NCBI RefSeq assembly: GCF_011320075.1 | Contig: NZ_JAANPA010000005.1 | Span: forward strand, 1 to 64,000 | Direction: 5' to 3' | DNA: 64,000 nucleotides | From: Sphingosinicella sp. YJ22 | Lineage (GTDB): Bacteria > Pseudomonadota > Alphaproteobacteria > Sphingomonadales > Sphingomonadaceae | Shown here: piece by piece, positions 1 to 9,859 of the stretch | How positions within the stretch are numbered: the first letter of the stretch is position 1 | How the letters are laid out: every line of letters begins with the position of its first letter | Notes under the pieces: model-generated | What the model was told of the DNA's origin: nothing | Seen by the model: only the letters and a program-made list of their open reading frames with translations | Databases searched by the model: none | Made by a program: the position numbers and the translations under genes

Positions 1-120
1 CAGCCCCTCCCCTTCAGGGGAGGGCTTGGGGTGGGGGAGTCCGTCGCGGAAAAGCGCCGTCGGAGGCATCGAGCCTCCGCCGTCGCTCCCCACCCCCGGC
101 CCCTCCCCTGAAGGGGAGGG
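1..120. repeat. Intergenic two-hairpin repeat, family A (copy 1, cut by window edge)
   Basis: A CCCCTCCCC/GGGGAGGG hairpin at the left edge and a second one at about 97-120 flank a spacer and an inner GGGGTGG/CCACCCC complement. The same plan recurs near 29.6, 34.2 and 44.4 kb, with a half copy at 22.95 kb. It lies just downstream of the minus-strand sdhE stop and could terminate its transcript. Confidence 0.7.
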
Positions 121-133
121 GTGAAAGCGCGCA

Positions 134-418
134 TCATACGCCGTCCCTCGTCGTGTCGATATAGTCGGTCCGCTGCAGGCGCTTCATCATAGGCCCGGCA
201 AACCGCTCCGGCGGCTGCGCGGTTCCGATCGCCCAGGCCATGATGTCGACGTCCTGCTCCTCGAGCAGCGCCTCGAACCAGGCGAGCTCGTCGTCGCCCC
301 ATTCGGCGTGGCAGCAGTCGAAGAAGCCGCCGATCAGGAAATCGGCCTCGCGCGTGCCGCGGTGCCAGGCGCGGTAGCGAATGCGTCGAAGGCGTGCGTC
401 GCGGTCCATAGGCTCCAT
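134..418 (-). CDS. sdhE: FAD assembly factor SdhE (succinate dehydrogenase assembly factor 2)
   Basis: A 94-residue protein of the SdhE/YgfY family, which helps attach FAD covalently to the succinate dehydrogenase flavoprotein in the cytoplasm. The family signature RGxxExD is present at residues 20-26 (RGTREAD), followed by the acidic helical pattern expected of this five-helix fold. Length is typical. Two starts are possible (418 or the ATG three codons in). In many alphaproteobacteria sdhE sits beside recG, as it nearly does here, which supports the call. It points away from the plus-strand genes that follow. Confidence 0.9.
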   Translation of the reverse strand: MEPMDRDARLRRIRYRAWHRGTREADFLIGGFFDCCHAEWGDDELAWFEALLEEQDVDIMAWAIGTAQPPERFAGPMMKRLQRTDYIDTTRDGV

Positions 419-562
419 GCGCGATTGGCCGGCGGGCCGGAAAATGGCCTGCAGGCGGAAAGGGTGAGGGGGCCATGTAAGGTGGCGACGCGGCGCTTTG
501 AAGCCGCAATCGCCTATCTCCGAAGCGCCTTTTCATGATATCCGCAGGGGCGGGGGGACATC

Positions 563-1771
563 ATGGAGCCATCCGCCGCGCCGGGCCCGACGACGGACCG
601 GATCGACCTGCTCGACGCCTTGCGCGGCTTCGCGCTGTTCGGAATCCTGCTCGCCAACATCCTCTACTGGTCCGGATGGATCTTCATGCAGGAGCCGGCG
701 CGCCTGGCGCTTGCCGGCGAGGCGGGCATGCGCGCGCAGCATCTGTTCCACCACGCCTTCATCGACGGCAAATTCTACACCCTGTTCTCCTTGCTGTTCG
801 GAATCGGCTTCTCGCTGCAGCTGTCGCGGCTTGAGCGGCGCGGGGCCAACGGCGTGCGCATCTTCCGGCGGCGGCTGCTCGTGCTGCTCGCGATCGGCGT
901 CATCCACATGGTGGCGATCTGGGACGGCGATATCCTGACACTCTATGCCTTGCTCGGCCTGCTCTTGCCGTTCTTCCGGAACTGTAGCGACCGGCGCGTG
1001 CTGACCGCGGCCGTGTTTCTGATCCTGTCACCGATCGCCGGCGTGGCGCTGTTCCAGACGCTCGGCTGGGCGCCGCATCTGGCGATCAACGCGTGGGCGG
1101 ACTCGCTCGCCGTGCGCCTTGGCGGAACGCCGCAGGACCCGGTCGCCTGGCTGCAACGCTCCGATCCGCAGGCTTTCTTCGCCTGGGCGGCAAGCGGGTG
1201 GCCCTATTCGCTGAGCACGCGACTGGAGAGCTGGCGGATCCCCAAGGTGCTCGGGATCATGCTGCTGGGGCTGGTGCTGGGCCGCCGGCTCGCGGTGGGG
1301 ACTCTGCTCGACGACCGCCGCCTGATGTGGGCGACCTTCTGGTCAGGCCTGGCCGTCGGCCTGCCGTTCAGCATCTTCTATGCGCTGACTCCGAGCGCCA
1401 ACCAGGCGAGCCTGCCGGCGATCATCGGCACCGTGCCGCTGGCACTCGCTTATGCGGCCGGCTTCGTCCTTCTGTGGCCCCGCGCCAAGACTGTGCTCGG
1501 CCTGCTCGCGTGGCCGGGCCGGATGGCGCTGACCAACTATCTGATGCACTCGGTCATCGGCATCGGGCTGTTTTACGGGATCGGGCTCGGCCTCGTCGGG
1601 CGCGTCCCGCCGGCGGGCATCTATCTCATCGCCGTCGCGATCTTCGCCGGGCAGGTCCTGTTCTCGCGGCTGTGGCTGGCGCATTTCGACCAGGGCCCGA
1701 TGGAGAAGCTGTGGCGGCGCCTGACCTATGGTGCTCGGGCGAGGCCTCGGGCGGCGTCGGCATCGGCATAG
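563..1771 (+). CDS. DUF418/YeiB-family polytopic membrane protein
   Basis: A 402-residue integral membrane protein. The N-terminus carries the family pattern RIDLLDALRGFALFGILL followed by NILYWS, and many hydrophobic segments alternate with short loops up to about residue 385. The C-terminal half has the DUF418 arrangement (GRMALTNYLMHS near residues 319-330). The biochemical role of the family is unknown; relation to acyltransferase-3/heparan-acetyltransferase-like membrane proteins has been suggested. The ATG at 563 follows a purine-rich GGGGCGGGGGGA stretch. It stands alone between sdhE and recG. Confidence 0.85.
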   Translation: MEPSAAPGPTTDRIDLLDALRGFALFGILLANILYWSGWIFMQEPARLALAGEAGMRAQHLFHHAFIDGKFYTLFSLLFGIGFSLQLSRLERRGANGVRIFRRRLLVLLAIGVIHMVAIWDGDILTLYALLGLLLPFFRNCSDRRVLTAAVFLILSPIAGVALFQTLGWAPHLAINAWADSLAVRLGGTPQDPVAWLQRSDPQAFFAWAASGWPYSLSTRLESWRIPKVLGIMLLGLVLGRRLAVGTLLDDRRLMWATFWSGLAVGLPFSIFYALTPSANQASLPAIIGTVPLALAYAAGFVLLWPRAKTVLGLLAWPGRMALTNYLMHSVIGIGLFYGIGLGLVGRVPPAGIYLIAVAIFAGQVLFSRLWLAHFDQGPMEKLWRRLTYGARARPRAASASA

Positions 1772-1872
1772 GCGAATTGATCGCGCCGAGCGTACCGGAC
1801 GCAAAGACGAGAACTGGCCTTCCGGACGGCTGAACGGTTGTCGCTCGCGGTTCGGCGTGGCAGCAGGCGGCG

Positions 1873-3933
1873 ATGCGCCCCGACCTCCTCAATCCGCTGT
1901 TCGCCGAAGTGGAGGTGCTGAAGGGCGTCGGCCCGCAGCTGGCGAAGCCGCTCACCAAGCTCGGCCTCACGCGGATCGTCGACCTCGCCTTCCATCTCCC
2001 GACCGGCTGGATCGACCGCAAGCCGGTCAATCGGCTCGACGAGGCCGATGTCGGTCGCATCATCACCGTGACTCTGACTGCGCGCGACTATCGCCAGTCG
2101 GGCGGGCACAAGAGCCCGCTGCGCATCCACGCCAGCGACGCCGGCGGCGACTATGTGACGCTGACCTATTTCCGCAATCCGGGCTGGGCGAAGCAGCAGC
2201 TTCCGATCGGCCAGCCGCGGATCGTGTCGGGCAGGCTCGACCGCTACGGCCAGGAGTTGCAGATGGTCCATCCCGACCATGTGCTGGACCCCGCGCAGAA
2301 CGAGCAATTGCCGGCGCGCGAGCCGGTCTATGCGCTGTCGGAAGGGCTCACCAACAAGCGGATGGGCGACCTCGCCGCGCAGGCGCTGGCGCGGCTTCCG
2401 GAGCTCGCCGAGTGGATCGAGCCGAGCCTCAAGAGCGCGCGCGGCTGGCCAGACTGGCAGGCGGCGCTGACCGGGATCCACGCCGATCCCGCGCAGGCCA
2501 AGGCGCGCGAGCGGCTCGCCTATGACGAGATTTTCGCCAACCAGCTCGCGCTCAGCCTCGTCCGCGCCTCGTCGCGGCGGCGCAGGGGCATGCCGCTGAA
2601 GGGCGACGGGCATCTCCGCGCATTGCTCAAGCTGCCCTACGCCCCGACCGGCGCTCAGCAGCGGGCGATCGGCGAGATCGAGGGCGACCTCGCCCAGGAG
2701 ACGCCGATGCTCCGCCTGCTCCAGGGCGACGTCGGCTCGGGCAAGACTTTGGTGGCTTTGAAGGCGATGCTGATCGCCGCGGAGGCGGGCGCCCAAGCGG
2801 CCCTGCTCGCGCCCACGGAGATCCTCGCCCGCCAGCATTACGAGACCATCCGGCGCCAGGTTGCCGGCCTTCCGATCAATGTCGCCATCCTCACCGGGCG
2901 TGACAAGGGGAGAGCGCGCGAGGCGACCCTGATGGGCCTCGCCGACGGGTCGATCCACATCCTGATCGGCACCCACGCCATCTTCCAGGAAGCGGTCAGC
3001 TACCGCCGCCTCGGCCTCGCGGTGATCGACGAGCAGCACCGCTTCGGAGTCGCCCAGCGCATGATGCTGACCGCCAAGGCGGAGAGGCCGCCGCACCTCC
3101 TGGTCATGACCGCGACCCCGATCCCGCGCACGCTGACGCTGACCCAATATGGCGAGATGGACGTCAGCCGCCTCGACGAGATGCCGCCCGGCCGCCAGCC
3201 GATCGAGACCCGCGTGCTCAGCGTCGACCGGGTCGACGAGGTCGCCGACGCGCTCGGCCGCCACATCGCCCAGGACAAGCAGGCTTATTGGGTGTGCCCC
3301 TTGGTCGAGGAGAGCGAGGTCAGCGACCTCGCCGCCGCCGAGGAACGCGCGCGGGTGCTTCGGCTGCGCTTCGGCGACACGATCGGCCTCGTCCATGGCC
3401 GCATGAAGGGGCCGGAAAAGGATGCGGTCATGGCCGCCTTCCAGCGAGGCGAGCTCAAGGTCCTCGTCGCGACGGTGGTGATCGAGGTCGGAGTCGACGT
3501 CCCCAACGCGACCCTGATGATCATCGAGGGCGCCGACCGCTTCGGCCTCGCGCAGCTTCACCAGCTGCGCGGCAGGGTGGGGCGCGGCGACCAGCACAGC
3601 GTCTGCCTGCTGCTGCGCGGCAATGCCCTCAACGAGACCACGCGTGCGCGCCTCGCCCTGATGCGCGAGACCAATGACGGCTTCCGGATCGCCGAGGAGG
3701 ATCTGCGCCTGCGCGGCGGCGGCGAGATTTTGGGCACGCGCCAGTCCGGCGAAGCGCAGTTCCGGCTCGCGACGCCCGAGCTTGTCCAGGAGCTGGTTCC
3801 CGCCGCTACCGACGACGCCCGCCTGCTCGTCGACCGCGACGGCGGGCTCGAGGGCGAGCGCGGCCAGGCGGCGCGGCTGCTCCTCTATTTGATGGAACGC
3901 GACGCCGCCGTCGCGACTTTGCGCTCCGGCTGA
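1873..3933 (+). CDS. recG: ATP-dependent DNA helicase RecG
   Basis: A 686-residue superfamily 2 helicase that remodels stalled replication forks and branch-migrates Holliday junctions. The N-terminal wedge/OB domain includes the helix-hairpin-helix-like GVGPQLAKPLTKLGL. Walker A is GDVGSGKT at about residues 285-292, the DEAD-box variant DEQH is at 386-389, and the C-terminal helicase motifs include QLHQLRGRVGRG. Length is normal for RecG. It precedes a small membrane protein by 11 bases, so the two may share a transcript. Confidence 0.97.
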   Translation: MRPDLLNPLFAEVEVLKGVGPQLAKPLTKLGLTRIVDLAFHLPTGWIDRKPVNRLDEADVGRIITVTLTARDYRQSGGHKSPLRIHASDAGGDYVTLTYFRNPGWAKQQLPIGQPRIVSGRLDRYGQELQMVHPDHVLDPAQNEQLPAREPVYALSEGLTNKRMGDLAAQALARLPELAEWIEPSLKSARGWPDWQAALTGIHADPAQAKARERLAYDEIFANQLALSLVRASSRRRRGMPLKGDGHLRALLKLPYAPTGAQQRAIGEIEGDLAQETPMLRLLQGDVGSGKTLVALKAMLIAAEAGAQAALLAPTEILARQHYETIRRQVAGLPINVAILTGRDKGRAREATLMGLADGSIHILIGTHAIFQEAVSYRRLGLAVIDEQHRFGVAQRMMLTAKAERPPHLLVMTATPIPRTLTLTQYGEMDVSRLDEMPPGRQPIETRVLSVDRVDEVADALGRHIAQDKQAYWVCPLVEESEVSDLAAAEERARVLRLRFGDTIGLVHGRMKGPEKDAVMAAFQRGELKVLVATVVIEVGVDVPNATLMIIEGADRFGLAQLHQLRGRVGRGDQHSVCLLLRGNALNETTRARLALMRETNDGFRIAEEDLRLRGGGEILGTRQSGEAQFRLATPELVQELVPAATDDARLLVDRDGGLEGERGQAARLLLYLMERDAAVATLRSG

Positions 3934-3944
3934 GGAGACGAGAC

Positions 3945-4394
3945 ATGCCGACGAGCCTGATTCTGCCGGCTTTGCTGATCCTCATCGCGGGCGCGATGAC
4001 CGCCGCCCAGCCGCCGACCAACGCAGTCCTCGCCCGCGAAAGCGGCTCGGTAATCCTCGCCGCCGTGATTTCATTCGCGGTTGGCACGGCCGTCCTGCTC
4101 GCAGTGCTTGCCGCCACCCAGCCGCGCTTCGCGCTGGCGCCGCTTCGCGACGTGCCGTGGTGGGCGTGGGCGGGCGGCTTCTATGGCGCGGTGTTCGTCG
4201 CGGCCGGAGCCTATGCCGCGCCGAGGCTCGGAATCGCCTCGCTGATCACCATCGCCGTTGCCGGCCAGATGATCGCCGCGATCGCCATCGACCATTATGG
4301 CGCCTTTGGTCTCGACCGCACCCCGATCTCACTCGGCCGGGTGCTCGGCGTGCTTCTGATCGTCGGCGGCGTGGTCCTGGTGCGCCGCTTCTGA
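3945..4394 (+). CDS. DMT superfamily small membrane protein (YdcZ/DUF606-like)
   Basis: A 149-residue, almost wholly hydrophobic protein with about five predicted transmembrane helices. The N-terminal AAQPPTNAVLARESGS and the central PWWAWAGGFYGAVFV match the DUF606/YdcZ branch of the drug/metabolite transporter superfamily, whose members have half the helices of EamA transporters and probably dimerise. Substrate unknown. An AGGAGA ribosome site lies just before the ATG, directly after recG. Confidence 0.8.
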   Translation: MPTSLILPALLILIAGAMTAAQPPTNAVLARESGSVILAAVISFAVGTAVLLAVLAATQPRFALAPLRDVPWWAWAGGFYGAVFVAAGAYAAPRLGIASLITIAVAGQMIAAIAIDHYGAFGLDRTPISLGRVLGVLLIVGGVVLVRRF

Positions 4395-4458
4395 TTCCGA
4401 CGGGATCGTGCTGCATCGCGGGGGAACATGCCGCCGAGCGCGCCGTTCCCTTCCCATC

Positions 4459-5553
4459 ATGACATGGCTGGAAGACCTGACGGCGCTGCTCGGCAGCGAC
4501 GCCCGACCATTCGCCGCACTGGCCGTCGCGCTGGTCGCCGGCGCATTCGGTCACCTTGTTCTGTTCCAAATCGGCTGCGCCTGGGCGCGCCGCGCACGCT
4601 GGGAAAGCTGGCGCGAGACGGTGGGGAGGCTGCGCTGGCCGAGCTTCTGGCTGCTTTGCCTCTTCGTCACGTCGGCGATGGTGCGCAGCTTCGCGTTCCC
4701 GCGCCAGGTGGAGCAATTGTGGCCGGTCGCGGCCGGCTTCCTTTTCCCGGCGGTGATCGGCTGGACGGCGCTCGCCGCACTTCGCGTCTTCGCCCATTGG
4801 GTCGAGCGGCGCAGTGACATCAGCAGCGAGGACAATCTCGCCGCCCGCCGCCGCCGCACCCGGCTCGATATCCTGGCGCGGGTCGGCGCTTTCGCGATCC
4901 TGTTCGTGACGCTCGCGATGATGCTGCTGTCGGTTCCGAGCATCCGCTCGGTCGGGATCACCTTGATGGCGTCGGCTGGCCTTGCAGGGCTTGCCGTTGG
5001 AGCCGCCGCCCAGCCGCTTCTCAAGAACATCATCGCCGGCGTGCAGATGGCGTTCAGCGAGCCGGTTCGGATCGACGACGTCGTCATCATCGACGGCGAG
5101 TGGGGCCGAATCGAGGAGATTCGCCTCACCTATCTCGTCGTCGCCTTGTGGGACCAGAGGCGCCTCGTCGTGCCCATCTCGCGTTTCCTGGAAAAGCCGT
5201 TCGAGAACTGGACCCGGTTCAGCAGCCAGATCCTCGGCACGCTGTTCCTGCGCCTCGATCCCGTGGCCGACGTCGACCGTGTCCGCCGCAAGGTCGATGA
5301 ACTGCTGCCGGAGAACCCGCGCTGGGACCGCCGCGTCGGGGTCGTCCAGGTCACCGACATCCGCGCGGATTCGATCGAGGTGCGGGTGCTGGTGAGCGCG
5401 GCCAACGCCTCGGCCGCGTTCGACCTGCGCTGCGACCTGCGCGAGGCGCTGCTCGCTTTCCTGCGCGACGAGATGCCTGAAGCGCTGCCGCGCAATCGCG
5501 AACTGATCAGCGGCACGGTGGAGACCAAGCCGGCCCTGGCACGCGCCGCCTAG
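4459..5553 (+). CDS. Small-conductance mechanosensitive channel family protein (MscS)
   Basis: A 364-residue MscS-family channel of the inner membrane. Several hydrophobic helices precede the pore helix, which has the Gly/Ala-rich pattern [17 protein letters not shown], and the beta domain follows with [18 protein letters not shown] chose the ATG at 4459 (MTWLEDL) over an in-frame GTG at 4408, because the extra 17 residues are Arg-rich and unlike the family. It lies between recG and tyrS, and its TAG overlaps the tyrS stop in a CTAG palindrome. Confidence 0.88.
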   Translation: MTWLEDLTALLGSDARPFAALAVALVAGAFGHLVLFQIGCAWARRARWESWRETVGRLRWPSFWLLCLFVTSAMVRSFAFPRQVEQLWPVAAGFLFPAVIGWTALAALRVFAHWVERRSDISSEDNLAARRRRTRLDILARVGAFAILFVTLAMMLLSVPSIRSVGITLMASAGLAGLAVGAAAQPLLKNIIAGVQMAFSEPVRIDDVVIIDGEWGRIEEIRLTYLVVALWDQRRLVVPISRFLEKPFENWTRFSSQILGTLFLRLDPVADVDRVRRKVDELLPENPRWDRRVGVVQVTDIRADSIEVRVLVSAANASAAFDLRCDLREALLAFLRDEMPEALPRNRELISGTVETKPALARAA

Positions 5554-6773
5554 GACGTCAGCAGGCCGTGCTTCTTCTTGCCGGCCGACACTCGCACCTG
5601 CCCGGCGACAGTCACGACCGCATGCTCGTCCGTCACCGCTTCGCCGTCGACGCGGGCGCCGCCCTGGGCGATCAGCCGCCGCGCTTCCTTCTTCGACGCG
5701 GTGAGGCCGAGCGCGACCATCGCGTCCGCCAGACCGATCGAGCCTTCGGGCACCGTCAGCGTCGGCAGCGCCTCGCCGGCAGCGCCTTCCTCGAAGGTCC
5801 GCCGCGCGGTCTCCGCGGCGTCGCGGGCGGCGTCGGGGCCGTGCAGGAGCGTCGTCGCCGCATCCGCAAGCAGCTTCTTGGCCTCGTTGATCTCGGCGCC
5901 CTCAAGCCGCTCCAGCCGGGCGATCTCGTCGAGCGGCAGGTCGGTGAACAGCCGCATGAACCGGCCGACATCGGCGTCCTGCGTGTTCCGCCAGAACTGC
6001 CAGTAATCGTAGGACCCGAGCTGGTCGGCGTTGAGCCACACCGCGCCTTTCTCGGTCTTGCCCATCTTGCCGCCGTCCGCGGTGGTGATGAGCGGGGTGG
6101 TCACCCCATAGACCTGGGTGCCGTCGACTCGCCGCGCGAGCTCGACGCCGTTGACGATGTTGCCCCACTGGTCGGACCCGCCGAGCTGCAGCCGGCACGC
6201 CGCCCGCCGCGACAGCTCGAGGAAGTCGTAGCCCTGCAGGATCATGTAGTTGAACTCGAGGAAGGACAGCGACTGCTCGCGGTCGAGCCTGAGCTTCACG
6301 CTGTCGAAGGTCAGCATCCGGTTGACCGAGAAATGCTGGCCGATCTCGCGCAGGAACGGGATATATTCGAGCCGGTCGAGCCACTCGGCATTGTCCATCA
6401 GCACCGCGTCGGTCGGGCCGTCCCCGAAGGTCAGAAAATGTTCGAACGCGCGGCGGATCGAGGCGATGTTGGCGTTGATCGTGTCGACGCCGAGGAGCTT
6501 GCGCGCCTCGTCCTTGAAGCTCGGGTCGCCGATCTTCGAGGTGCCGCCGCCCATCAGCACGATCGGCTTGTGTCCCGCCTGCTGCATGCGTCGCAGCATC
6601 ATGATCTGGACGAGGCTGCCGACATGGAGCGACGGTGCGGTCGCGTCGAAGCCGATATAGCCGGGGACGATCTCCTTGGCGGCGAGGGCGTCGAGCCCGC
6701 TCGCGTCGGTCGTCTGGTGGACATAGCCCCGCTCGTCGAGCAGGCGCAGAAGTTCGGACTTGTACTGGCTCAT
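5550..6773 (-). CDS. tyrS: Tyrosyl-tRNA synthetase
   Basis: A 407-residue class I aminoacyl-tRNA synthetase charging tRNA-Tyr. The first signature is LHVGSL (H50 onward, the HIGH equivalent) after the substrate-binding [20 protein letters not shown] and the second signature KMGKT follow, and a C-terminal S4-type RNA-binding domain contains [17 protein letters not shown]. Length and domain order are standard for the bacterial TyrS subgroup. The stop overlaps that of the convergent MscS gene by four bases. Confidence 0.97.
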   Translation of the reverse strand: MSQYKSELLRLLDERGYVHQTTDASGLDALAAKEIVPGYIGFDATAPSLHVGSLVQIMMLRRMQQAGHKPIVLMGGGTSKIGDPSFKDEARKLLGVDTINANIASIRRAFEHFLTFGDGPTDAVLMDNAEWLDRLEYIPFLREIGQHFSVNRMLTFDSVKLRLDREQSLSFLEFNYMILQGYDFLELSRRAACRLQLGGSDQWGNIVNGVELARRVDGTQVYGVTTPLITTADGGKMGKTEKGAVWLNADQLGSYDYWQFWRNTQDADVGRFMRLFTDLPLDEIARLERLEGAEINEAKKLLADAATTLLHGPDAARDAAETARRTFEEGAAGEALPTLTVPEGSIGLADAMVALGLTASKKEARRLIAQGGARVDGEAVTDEHAVVTVAGQVRVSAGKKKHGLLTS

Positions 6774-6805
6774 GGTGCGAGCGAATTACCCGTGACTCTC
6801 TTTCC

Positions 6806-6889
6806 CGTCACCCCCGCGAAAGCGGGGGTCCAGCTACCTTGGCCTAGACCTGAAGAAAAAGCTGGATTCCCGCTTCCGCGGGAATGACG
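6806..6889. repeat. Palindromic intergenic repeat, family B (copy 1)
   Basis: An imperfect inverted repeat: the left arm begins CGTCACCCCCGCGAAAGCGG and the right arm ends GGAATGACG, each arm itself forming a GCGAAAGC- or TTCCGC-type hairpin. A second copy of the same design lies at 9860-9942. This resembles the REP/BIME-type elements scattered in proteobacterial intergenic DNA. Confidence 0.75.
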
Positions 6890-6896
6890 ATGGGGG

Positions 6897-7451
6897 ATGC
6901 AAGTGCTGCTTACCCCGCATCCGGGATCGCTTCCTGCCCGCAACTTTCGCCTGGAAGCGGGGATCGACCGCTATGCTGACGCCCTCCGGTTGGAGTTTGC
7001 ATGGCGCGGCGACACATCGGAACTCCTAATCCCCGGACCGTGCCCCCCGCGGCGGCGTGACGAGCTTTGGCGCTCCACGTGTTTCGAGGCCTTCGTCAGC
7101 GTTGCTGGCAACGACGCTTACTATGAGATCAACATTTCGCCGTCTGGCGAATGGGCCAGCTACCGGTTTAGCCGTTATCGCGAGGGGATGGCGCCTGCGT
7201 CCCTCGCGCCGTTCGAGGACCCCTTCGTGCTACTCGACGAGGCGATTCTGGAGGTGTCGGCAGTAATCGAGTTCAACGGCGCTTCGGAGCTAGGGCAGGA
7301 GATTCCCCTGCTGCTCAACCTCACCGCCGTCATCGAAGAGCGCGACGGCACCAAATCCTACTGGGCGCTCAACCATCCACCTGAAGGTCCGCCCGATTTC
7401 CATCATGCCGCTTGCTTCACGCTCGAACTGCCGCCAGCACCGGCGCCATGA
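6897..7451 (+). CDS. DOMON-like domain protein
   Basis: A 184-residue soluble protein that resembles the DOMON-like / carbohydrate-binding-module-9-type proteins found in sphingomonads. The pattern DELWRSTCFEAFV followed by YYEINISPSGEWASYRF is typical of this beta-sandwich group. No signal peptide is apparent. Its TGA overlaps the ATG of the NamZ-like gene (ATGA), so the two are translationally coupled, and a ligand-binding or cell-wall-related role is plausible but unproven. Confidence 0.75.
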   Translation: MQVLLTPHPGSLPARNFRLEAGIDRYADALRLEFAWRGDTSELLIPGPCPPRRRDELWRSTCFEAFVSVAGNDAYYEINISPSGEWASYRFSRYREGMAPASLAPFEDPFVLLDEAILEVSAVIEFNGASELGQEIPLLLNLTAVIEERDGTKSYWALNHPPEGPPDFHHAACFTLELPPAPAP

Positions 7452-8647
7452 AATTCGGCATCGACCGGCTGCTCGCCGACCCTGAGCTTCGCAAGCCCCT
7501 CGAAGGCAAGCGCGTCGCCCTGCTCGCCCATCCCGCCTCGGTGACGGCGGACCTCACCCACAGCCTCGACGCGCTCGTCGCCGCGGGCCTCAAAGTGACC
7601 GCGGCGTTCGGGCCGCAGCATGGCATCCGCGGCGAGAAGCAGGACAATATGGTGGAGTCGGACGACTTCACCGATCCCGAGCACGGCATCCCCATCTTCA
7701 GCCTCTATGGCGAGGTGCGCCGGCCGACCGGCCAGTCGATGGGCACGTTCGACGTGATCCTGATCGACATGCAGGACCTCGGCTGCCGCATCTACACCTT
7801 CATCACGACCCTGCTCTACGTGCTCGAGGCCGCGGCGCAGCACGGCAAGCAGGTGTGGGTGCTCGACCGGCCCAATCCCGCCGGCCGCCCGGTCGAGGGC
7901 CTGACTCTGCGCGAAGGCTGGGAAAGCTTCGTCGGCGCCGGACCGATGCCGATGCGGCACGGACTCACGCTGGGCGAGCTCGGCTTGTGGTTCATCGAGA
8001 AGTTCAAGCTCGACGTCGACTATCGCGTCATCGAGATGGAGGGCTACGACCCCGAGGCCGCGCCCGGCTTCGGCTGGCCGCTCGGCGAGCGGATCTGGGT
8101 CAATCCCAGCCCCAATGCGCCGAACCTTTGGATGGCGCGGGCCTATGCGGGCACGGTGATGCTGGAAGGCACGACGCTGAGCGAGGGCAGGGGCACGACC
8201 CGCCCGCTCGAATTGTTCGGCGCCCCCGACATCGACGGCAAGGCGGTGATCGCCGAGATGCGCCGCCTCGCGCCGCACTGGCTGGGCGGCTGCATCCTTC
8301 GCGACTGCTGGTTCGAGCCGACCTTCCACAAGCATGTCGGCAAATTGTGCGGTGGAGTCCACATCCACGCCGAGGCGCCGGGCTACGACCATCACGCCTT
8401 CAAGCCGTGGCGGCTTCAGAGCCTCGCCTTCAAGGCGATCCGCCGCCTCCACCCCGATTACGAGCTGTGGCGCGACTTCCCCTACGAATATGCCTTCGGG
8501 AAGCTGCCCATCGACGTGATCAACGGAAGCCCCCTGCTGCGCGAATGGGTCGACGACGGGGGCAGCGAGCCCGGCGACCTCGACGTCCTCACCATCCCGG
8601 ACGAGCAGGCCTGGGCGGAGGAGCGAACACCCTTCCTCCGCTACTGA
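7448..8647 (+). CDS. NamZ-family (DUF1343) protein, probable exo-beta-N-acetylmuramidase
   Basis: A 399-residue protein of the DUF1343 family, whose characterised member NamZ of Bacillus subtilis removes terminal MurNAc from peptidoglycan fragments. Family patterns visible include FGPQHGIRGEKQDNM, SLYGEVRRPTGQ, DMQDLGCRIYTFI, DRPNPAGR and NPSPNAPNL. I used the ATG at 7448, which overlaps the previous stop, rather than an upstream in-frame start at 7412. No clear signal peptide is visible, so it may act on recycled muropeptides in the cytoplasm; that location is inference. The 3' end overlaps the VWA gene by seven bases. Confidence 0.88.
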   Translation: MKFGIDRLLADPELRKPLEGKRVALLAHPASVTADLTHSLDALVAAGLKVTAAFGPQHGIRGEKQDNMVESDDFTDPEHGIPIFSLYGEVRRPTGQSMGTFDVILIDMQDLGCRIYTFITTLLYVLEAAAQHGKQVWVLDRPNPAGRPVEGLTLREGWESFVGAGPMPMRHGLTLGELGLWFIEKFKLDVDYRVIEMEGYDPEAAPGFGWPLGERIWVNPSPNAPNLWMARAYAGTVMLEGTTLSEGRGTTRPLELFGAPDIDGKAVIAEMRRLAPHWLGGCILRDCWFEPTFHKHVGKLCGGVHIHAEAPGYDHHAFKPWRLQSLAFKAIRRLHPDYELWRDFPYEYAFGKLPIDVINGSPLLREWVDDGGSEPGDLDVLTIPDEQAWAEERTPFLRY

Positions 8648-9825
8648 CCGACCTTCCGGCTCAGCGTCCGCATCGCGTCGTCGAGCCCGTCGAGCGTCAG
8701 TGGGTACATGCGGTCGTCGAGCAGCTGCTGCATGACCCGGACCGACTGGGTGTAGCCCCAATATTGCTCCGCCACCGGATTGAGCCACACCGTCGCCGGA
8801 TAGGTGTTGGTGAGCCGCTTCATCCAGGTCGCGCCGGCTTCCTCGTTATAATGCTCGACCGAGCCGCCGGCATGGGTGATCTCATAGGGGCTCATCGACG
8901 CGTCGCCGACCACCACGACCTTGTAGTCGTGGCCGAATTTGTGGAGCACATCCCAGGTCGGCGTGCGCTCGGCGAAGCGGCGGCGGTTGTCCTTCCAAAC
9001 GCTCTCGTAGAGGCAGTTGTGGAAGTAGAAAAATTCGAGATTCTTGAACTCCGCGGTCGCCGCCGAGAACAATTCCTCGACCAGCTTGATGTGCGGGTCC
9101 ATCGATCCGCCGACGTCGAGGAAGAGCAGCAGCTTCACCGCATTGTGCCGCTCGGGGCGCATGCGGATGTCGAGCCAGCCCTGCCGCGCCGTTCCTTCGA
9201 TCGTCGCGTCGAGATCGAGCTCGTCGGCCGCGCCCTCGCGGGCGAAGCGCCGCAACCGCCGCAACGCGACCTTGATGTTGCGGGTGCCGAGCTCCTTCGA
9301 ATTGTCGAGATTCTGGAAGGCGCGCTGCTCCCATACCTTGATCGCGCGCCTCTGCCCCCCGGTGCCGCCGATGCGCACCCCTTCGGGATTGTAGCCGCTG
9401 TTGCCGTAGGGCGAGGTGCCGCCGGTGCCGATCCACTTGCTTCCGCCCTGGTGGCGGCCCTGCTGCTCCTCGAGCCGCTTCTTGAGCGTCTCCATGATTT
9501 CTTCCCAGGAGCCCAGTGATTGGATCTCGGCCATCTGCTCGGGGGTGAGATAGAGCTCGGCGATCGCCTTCAGCCACTCCTCGGGAAGCTCCTGCGCCTC
9601 GGTGCCGTAGCTCGTCTCGATGCCCTTGAAGACCTTGGCGAAGACTTGGTCGAAGCGGTCGAGCAGCCCCTCGTCCTTCACGAAGGTGGCGCGCGCGAGA
9701 TAGTAGAAATCCTCCGGTCGAGCCTCGATCACCTGGCGGTCGAGCGCCTCCAGAAGCGTCAGATGCTCCTTGATCGAAGCCGGGATGCCCGCGGCGCGAA
9801 GCTCGTCGACGAAGGAGAAGAACAT
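8641..9825 (-). CDS. VWA domain protein, CoxE-like
   Basis: A 394-residue protein with a C-terminal von Willebrand factor A domain. The metal site is LFLDVGGSMD with D237; the middle Ser of the usual DxSxS is replaced by Gly (DVGGS). The N-terminal half is helical and has the CoxE-type pattern FSFVDELRAAGIPASIKEHL. Such proteins work with MoxR-family AAA+ ATPases to remodel or insert metals into target enzymes. The likely partner is the ATPase at 12527-13369 on the same strand, unusually separated by two plus-strand genes. Confidence 0.85.
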   Translation of the reverse strand: MFFSFVDELRAAGIPASIKEHLTLLEALDRQVIEARPEDFYYLARATFVKDEGLLDRFDQVFAKVFKGIETSYGTEAQELPEEWLKAIAELYLTPEQMAEIQSLGSWEEIMETLKKRLEEQQGRHQGGSKWIGTGGTSPYGNSGYNPEGVRIGGTGGQRRAIKVWEQRAFQNLDNSKELGTRNIKVALRRLRRFAREGAADELDLDATIEGTARQGWLDIRMRPERHNAVKLLLFLDVGGSMDPHIKLVEELFSAATAEFKNLEFFYFHNCLYESVWKDNRRRFAERTPTWDVLHKFGHDYKVVVVGDASMSPYEITHAGGSVEHYNEEAGATWMKRLTNTYPATVWLNPVAEQYWGYTQSVRVMQQLLDDRMYPLTLDGLDDAMRTLSRKVGQ

Positions 9826-9859
9826 GACGGGCGGCAGCTTAGCCCAGCAAACCTCCGCA

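Noticed and set aside
1726-3597. Long open frame (over 600 codons) on the strand opposite recG
   Set aside because: It is the antisense of recG, rich in Arg/Ala/Asp/His as expected from high-G+C third-position bias, with no recognisable domain or ribosome site.
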